Notes under the pieces: generated by a model
Database searches by the model: none
Seen by the model: only the letters and a program-made list of their open reading frames with translations
What the model was told of the DNA's origin: nothing
Shown: piece after piece, positions 62,532 through 64,000 of the stretch
Layout: each line of letters opens with the position of its first letter
Numbering within the stretch: the stretch's first letter is position 1
Source: Amycolatopsis orientalis DSM 40040 = KCTC 9412
GTDB lineage: Bacteria > Actinomycetota > Actinomycetes > Mycobacteriales > Pseudonocardiaceae
Direction: 5' to 3'
Assembly (NCBI RefSeq): GCF_000478275.1
Contig: NZ_ASJB01000009.1
Span: forward strand, 144,265 to 208,264
Length of the DNA: 64,000 nt
Translations under genes and position numbers: made by a program

Positions 62532-63905
62532 TCAGCACTCGATGACGTTGACGGCCAGGCCGCCGCGTGCGGTCTCCTTGTACTTCACGCTCATGTCGGC
62601 CCCGGTCTCGCGCATGGTCTTGATCGCCTTGTCCAGCGTCACGACGTGCGAACCGTCGCCGCGCATCGCCATCCGCGCGGCGTGGATCGCCTTCGACGCG
62701 CCGACGGCGTTGCGCTCGATGCACGGGATCTGCACCAGCCCGCCGACCGGGTCGCAGGTCAGCCCCAGGTGGTGCTCGACGCCGATCTCGGCGGCGTTCT
62801 CCACCTGCGCGGGCGAGCCGCCGAGGACCTCGGTGAGCCCGGCGGCGGCCATGGCGCTGGCCGAACCGACCTCGCCCTGACAGCCGACTTCGGCGCCCGA
62901 GATCGAGCCCGTCTGCTTGAGGATCGAGCCGATCGCGCCCGCGGTGAGCATGAACGTCACGATGCCGTCGTCCGAAGACCCGCGGATGAACCGCTGGTAG
63001 TAGTGCAGGACGGCGGGGATGATCCCGGCGGCGCCGTTGGTCGGCGCGGTGACGACGCGGCCGCCCGCGGCGTTCTCCTCGTTGACCGCCAGCGCGTACA
63101 GGCTCACCCAGTCCATCGCGTACAGCGGATCGCCGACGCCGTCTTCGGCGAGCAGCTTCTCGTGCAACGCCTTCGCCCGGCGCGGCACCTTCAGCCCGCC
63201 TGGCAGGACGCCTTCGTGTTCGCACCCGTTGCGCACGCATTCCACCATGACCTGCCAGATCTCCAGCAGGCCTTCGCGGACCTCCTCGCGCGTGCGCCAT
63301 GAAAGCTCGTTGCGCAGCATGATCTCGCTGATCGGCAGCCCGGTGTCCGCGCAGTGCTTCAGCAGGTCCGCACCGGTGCGGAACGGGAACTCCAGACGCG
63401 TCGAGTCCTCGACGACGACGGTGTCGGTCTCGTAGGACTCGTCGCGGACGAACCCGCCGCCGACTGAGTAGTAGGTGCGCTCGCGCAGCACCTTCCCGTC
63501 GGCGTCGAACGCGCGGAAGATCATCCCGTTCGGATGCGCGGGCAACGACTTCCGCCGGTGCATGGTCAGGTCGGTGTCCTCGGTGAACACGATCTCGTGC
63601 TCACCACGCACCTTCAACCGGCAGGATTCGCGGATCTCCGCGATCTTGCCGGGCACCGTGTCGGTGTCGATCTCCTCCGGACGCTCCCCGGACAGCCCGA
63701 GCAGCACGGCCTTGTCGCTGCCGTGCCCGAACCCGGTCGCGCCGAGCGAACCGAAAAGCTCGCTCTGGACACGTGTCGTGGCGGCGAGGTCCCCGTCGGC
63801 GGCCAGACCGTCCACAAAGGTCAGTGCCGCCCGCATCGGGCCCACCGTATGGGAGCTGGAGGGGCCGATACCGATCGAAAACAGGTCGAAGACGCTGATC
63901 GCCAT
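62532..63905 (-). CDS. sdaA: L-serine ammonia-lyase, iron-sulfur type
   Basis: A 457-residue single-chain L-serine dehydratase making pyruvate and ammonia. N-terminal [14 protein letters not shown] is the family start; the [4Fe-4S] cluster is held by Cys342, Cys384 and Cys395 ([25 protein letters not shown]). The C-terminal Cys457, known to enter the active site as a tail in homologues, is present. The ATG has GGAGGG seven bases upstream. A partial frame ends 16 bp upstream on the same strand. Confidence 0.96.
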   Translation of the reverse strand: MAISVFDLFSIGIGPSSSHTVGPMRAALTFVDGLAADGDLAATTRVQSELFGSLGATGFGHGSDKAVLLGLSGERPEEIDTDTVPGKIAEIRESCRLKVRGEHEIVFTEDTDLTMHRRKSLPAHPNGMIFRAFDADGKVLRERTYYSVGGGFVRDESYETDTVVVEDSTRLEFPFRTGADLLKHCADTGLPISEIMLRNELSWRTREEVREGLLEIWQVMVECVRNGCEHEGVLPGGLKVPRRAKALHEKLLAEDGVGDPLYAMDWVSLYALAVNEENAAGGRVVTAPTNGAAGIIPAVLHYYQRFIRGSSDDGIVTFMLTAGAIGSILKQTGSISGAEVGCQGEVGSASAMAAAGLTEVLGGSPAQVENAAEIGVEHHLGLTCDPVGGLVQIPCIERNAVGASKAIHAARMAMRGDGSHVVTLDKAIKTMRETGADMSVKYKETARGGLAVNVIEC

Positions 63906-63921
63906 TGATCCGCCCTCCTTC

Positions 63922-64000
63922 CTATCTGGCCAGCAAGGAGCTGGCTTCCTGAGCGGCTGGTCCTTCGGCGGCGAGGTGCGCCAGGTTCTCCGACAGCGCT
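63922..64000 (-). CDS. Unidentified C-terminal fragment upstream of sdaA
   Basis: An open frame running in from beyond the window end and stopping with TAG at 63922, 16 bp before the sdaA start. The 25 residues end [19 protein letters not shown] and then SLLAR; too short to name a family. Position and strand suggest co-transcription with sdaA. Confidence 0.4.
   Translation of the reverse strand, partial: ALSENLAHLAAEGPAAQEASSLLAR

Overview
The window is high-GC actinobacterial chromosome with frequent GTG starts, many 4-base start/stop overlaps and Shine-Dalgarno-led operons. The gene set (inositol, protocatechuate and L-fucose catabolism, a ShbA-type sigma factor, DUF5709 and Cys-less HesB proteins, a blue-pigment NRPS) fits a soil actinomycete of the Pseudonocardiaceae, most likely Amycolatopsis. 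That placement is inference from gene content and style; no rRNA is present. I see no tRNA, rRNA, CRISPR array, intact insertion sequence or prophage.

Layout. 1-4889 (+): 3' part of a myo-inositol operon (sugar ABC permease and ATPase, iolC, iolB, iolD). 4903-13151: a 3-hydroxyisobutyrate-dehydrogenase-like enzyme with a TetR regulator, then an indigoidine synthetase (A-Ox-PCP-TE) followed 22 bp later by an Asp/Glu-racemase-fold gene, then a divergent alpha/beta hydrolase and a flavin monooxygenase. 13217-26119: a form II CoxLMS-type molybdenum hydroxylase operon with CoxG; its putative maturation genes (XdhC, VWA/CoxE, MoxR-type AAA ATPase, MobA-like cytidylyltransferase) lie further along, interleaved with a PLP lyase/Lrp pair, a flavin hydroxylase, a secreted nucleoside hydrolase and a TetR gene. 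26112-32248: an IclR regulator and the protocatechuate operon pcaI-J-F-H-G-D-C, which lacks pcaB. 32741-37918: hydroxyacid dehydrogenase plus glycerate kinase, small conserved proteins, GtrA and DUF202 membrane proteins, and a ShbA-type sigma factor.

37945-47510 holds a complete non-phosphorylating L-fucose regulon in two operons: mutarotase, aldose dehydrogenase and lactonase next to a divergent GntR regulator; and 2,4-diketo-3-deoxyfuconate hydrolase, L-fuconate dehydratase and an SDR dehydrogenase followed by a lipoprotein/ATPase/permease importer. Together they would import L-fucose and turn it into pyruvate and lactate. 47740-64000 is mixed: Bcr-type exporter, ferredoxin-reductase-like flavoprotein, a two-domain acyl-CoA reductase, a GT-C-like membrane protein, MocR regulator, an iron-box-controlled siderophore-transport ATPase, O-methyltransferase, a class A PBP whose transpeptidase motifs are lost, ArsR/SulP, a GntR regulator and L-serine dehydratase.

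Two families of near-identical long hairpins, three copies each (46 bp: 17857, 37923, 57628; 64 bp: 21578, 54607, 62463), sit at gene 3' ends and in two cases contribute the stop codon. An 89-bp element with 15-bp terminal inverted repeats (26928-27016) abuts pcaC. These dispersed structures, the PBP with a degenerate transpeptidase domain and the atypical indigoidine locus are the most unusual features.
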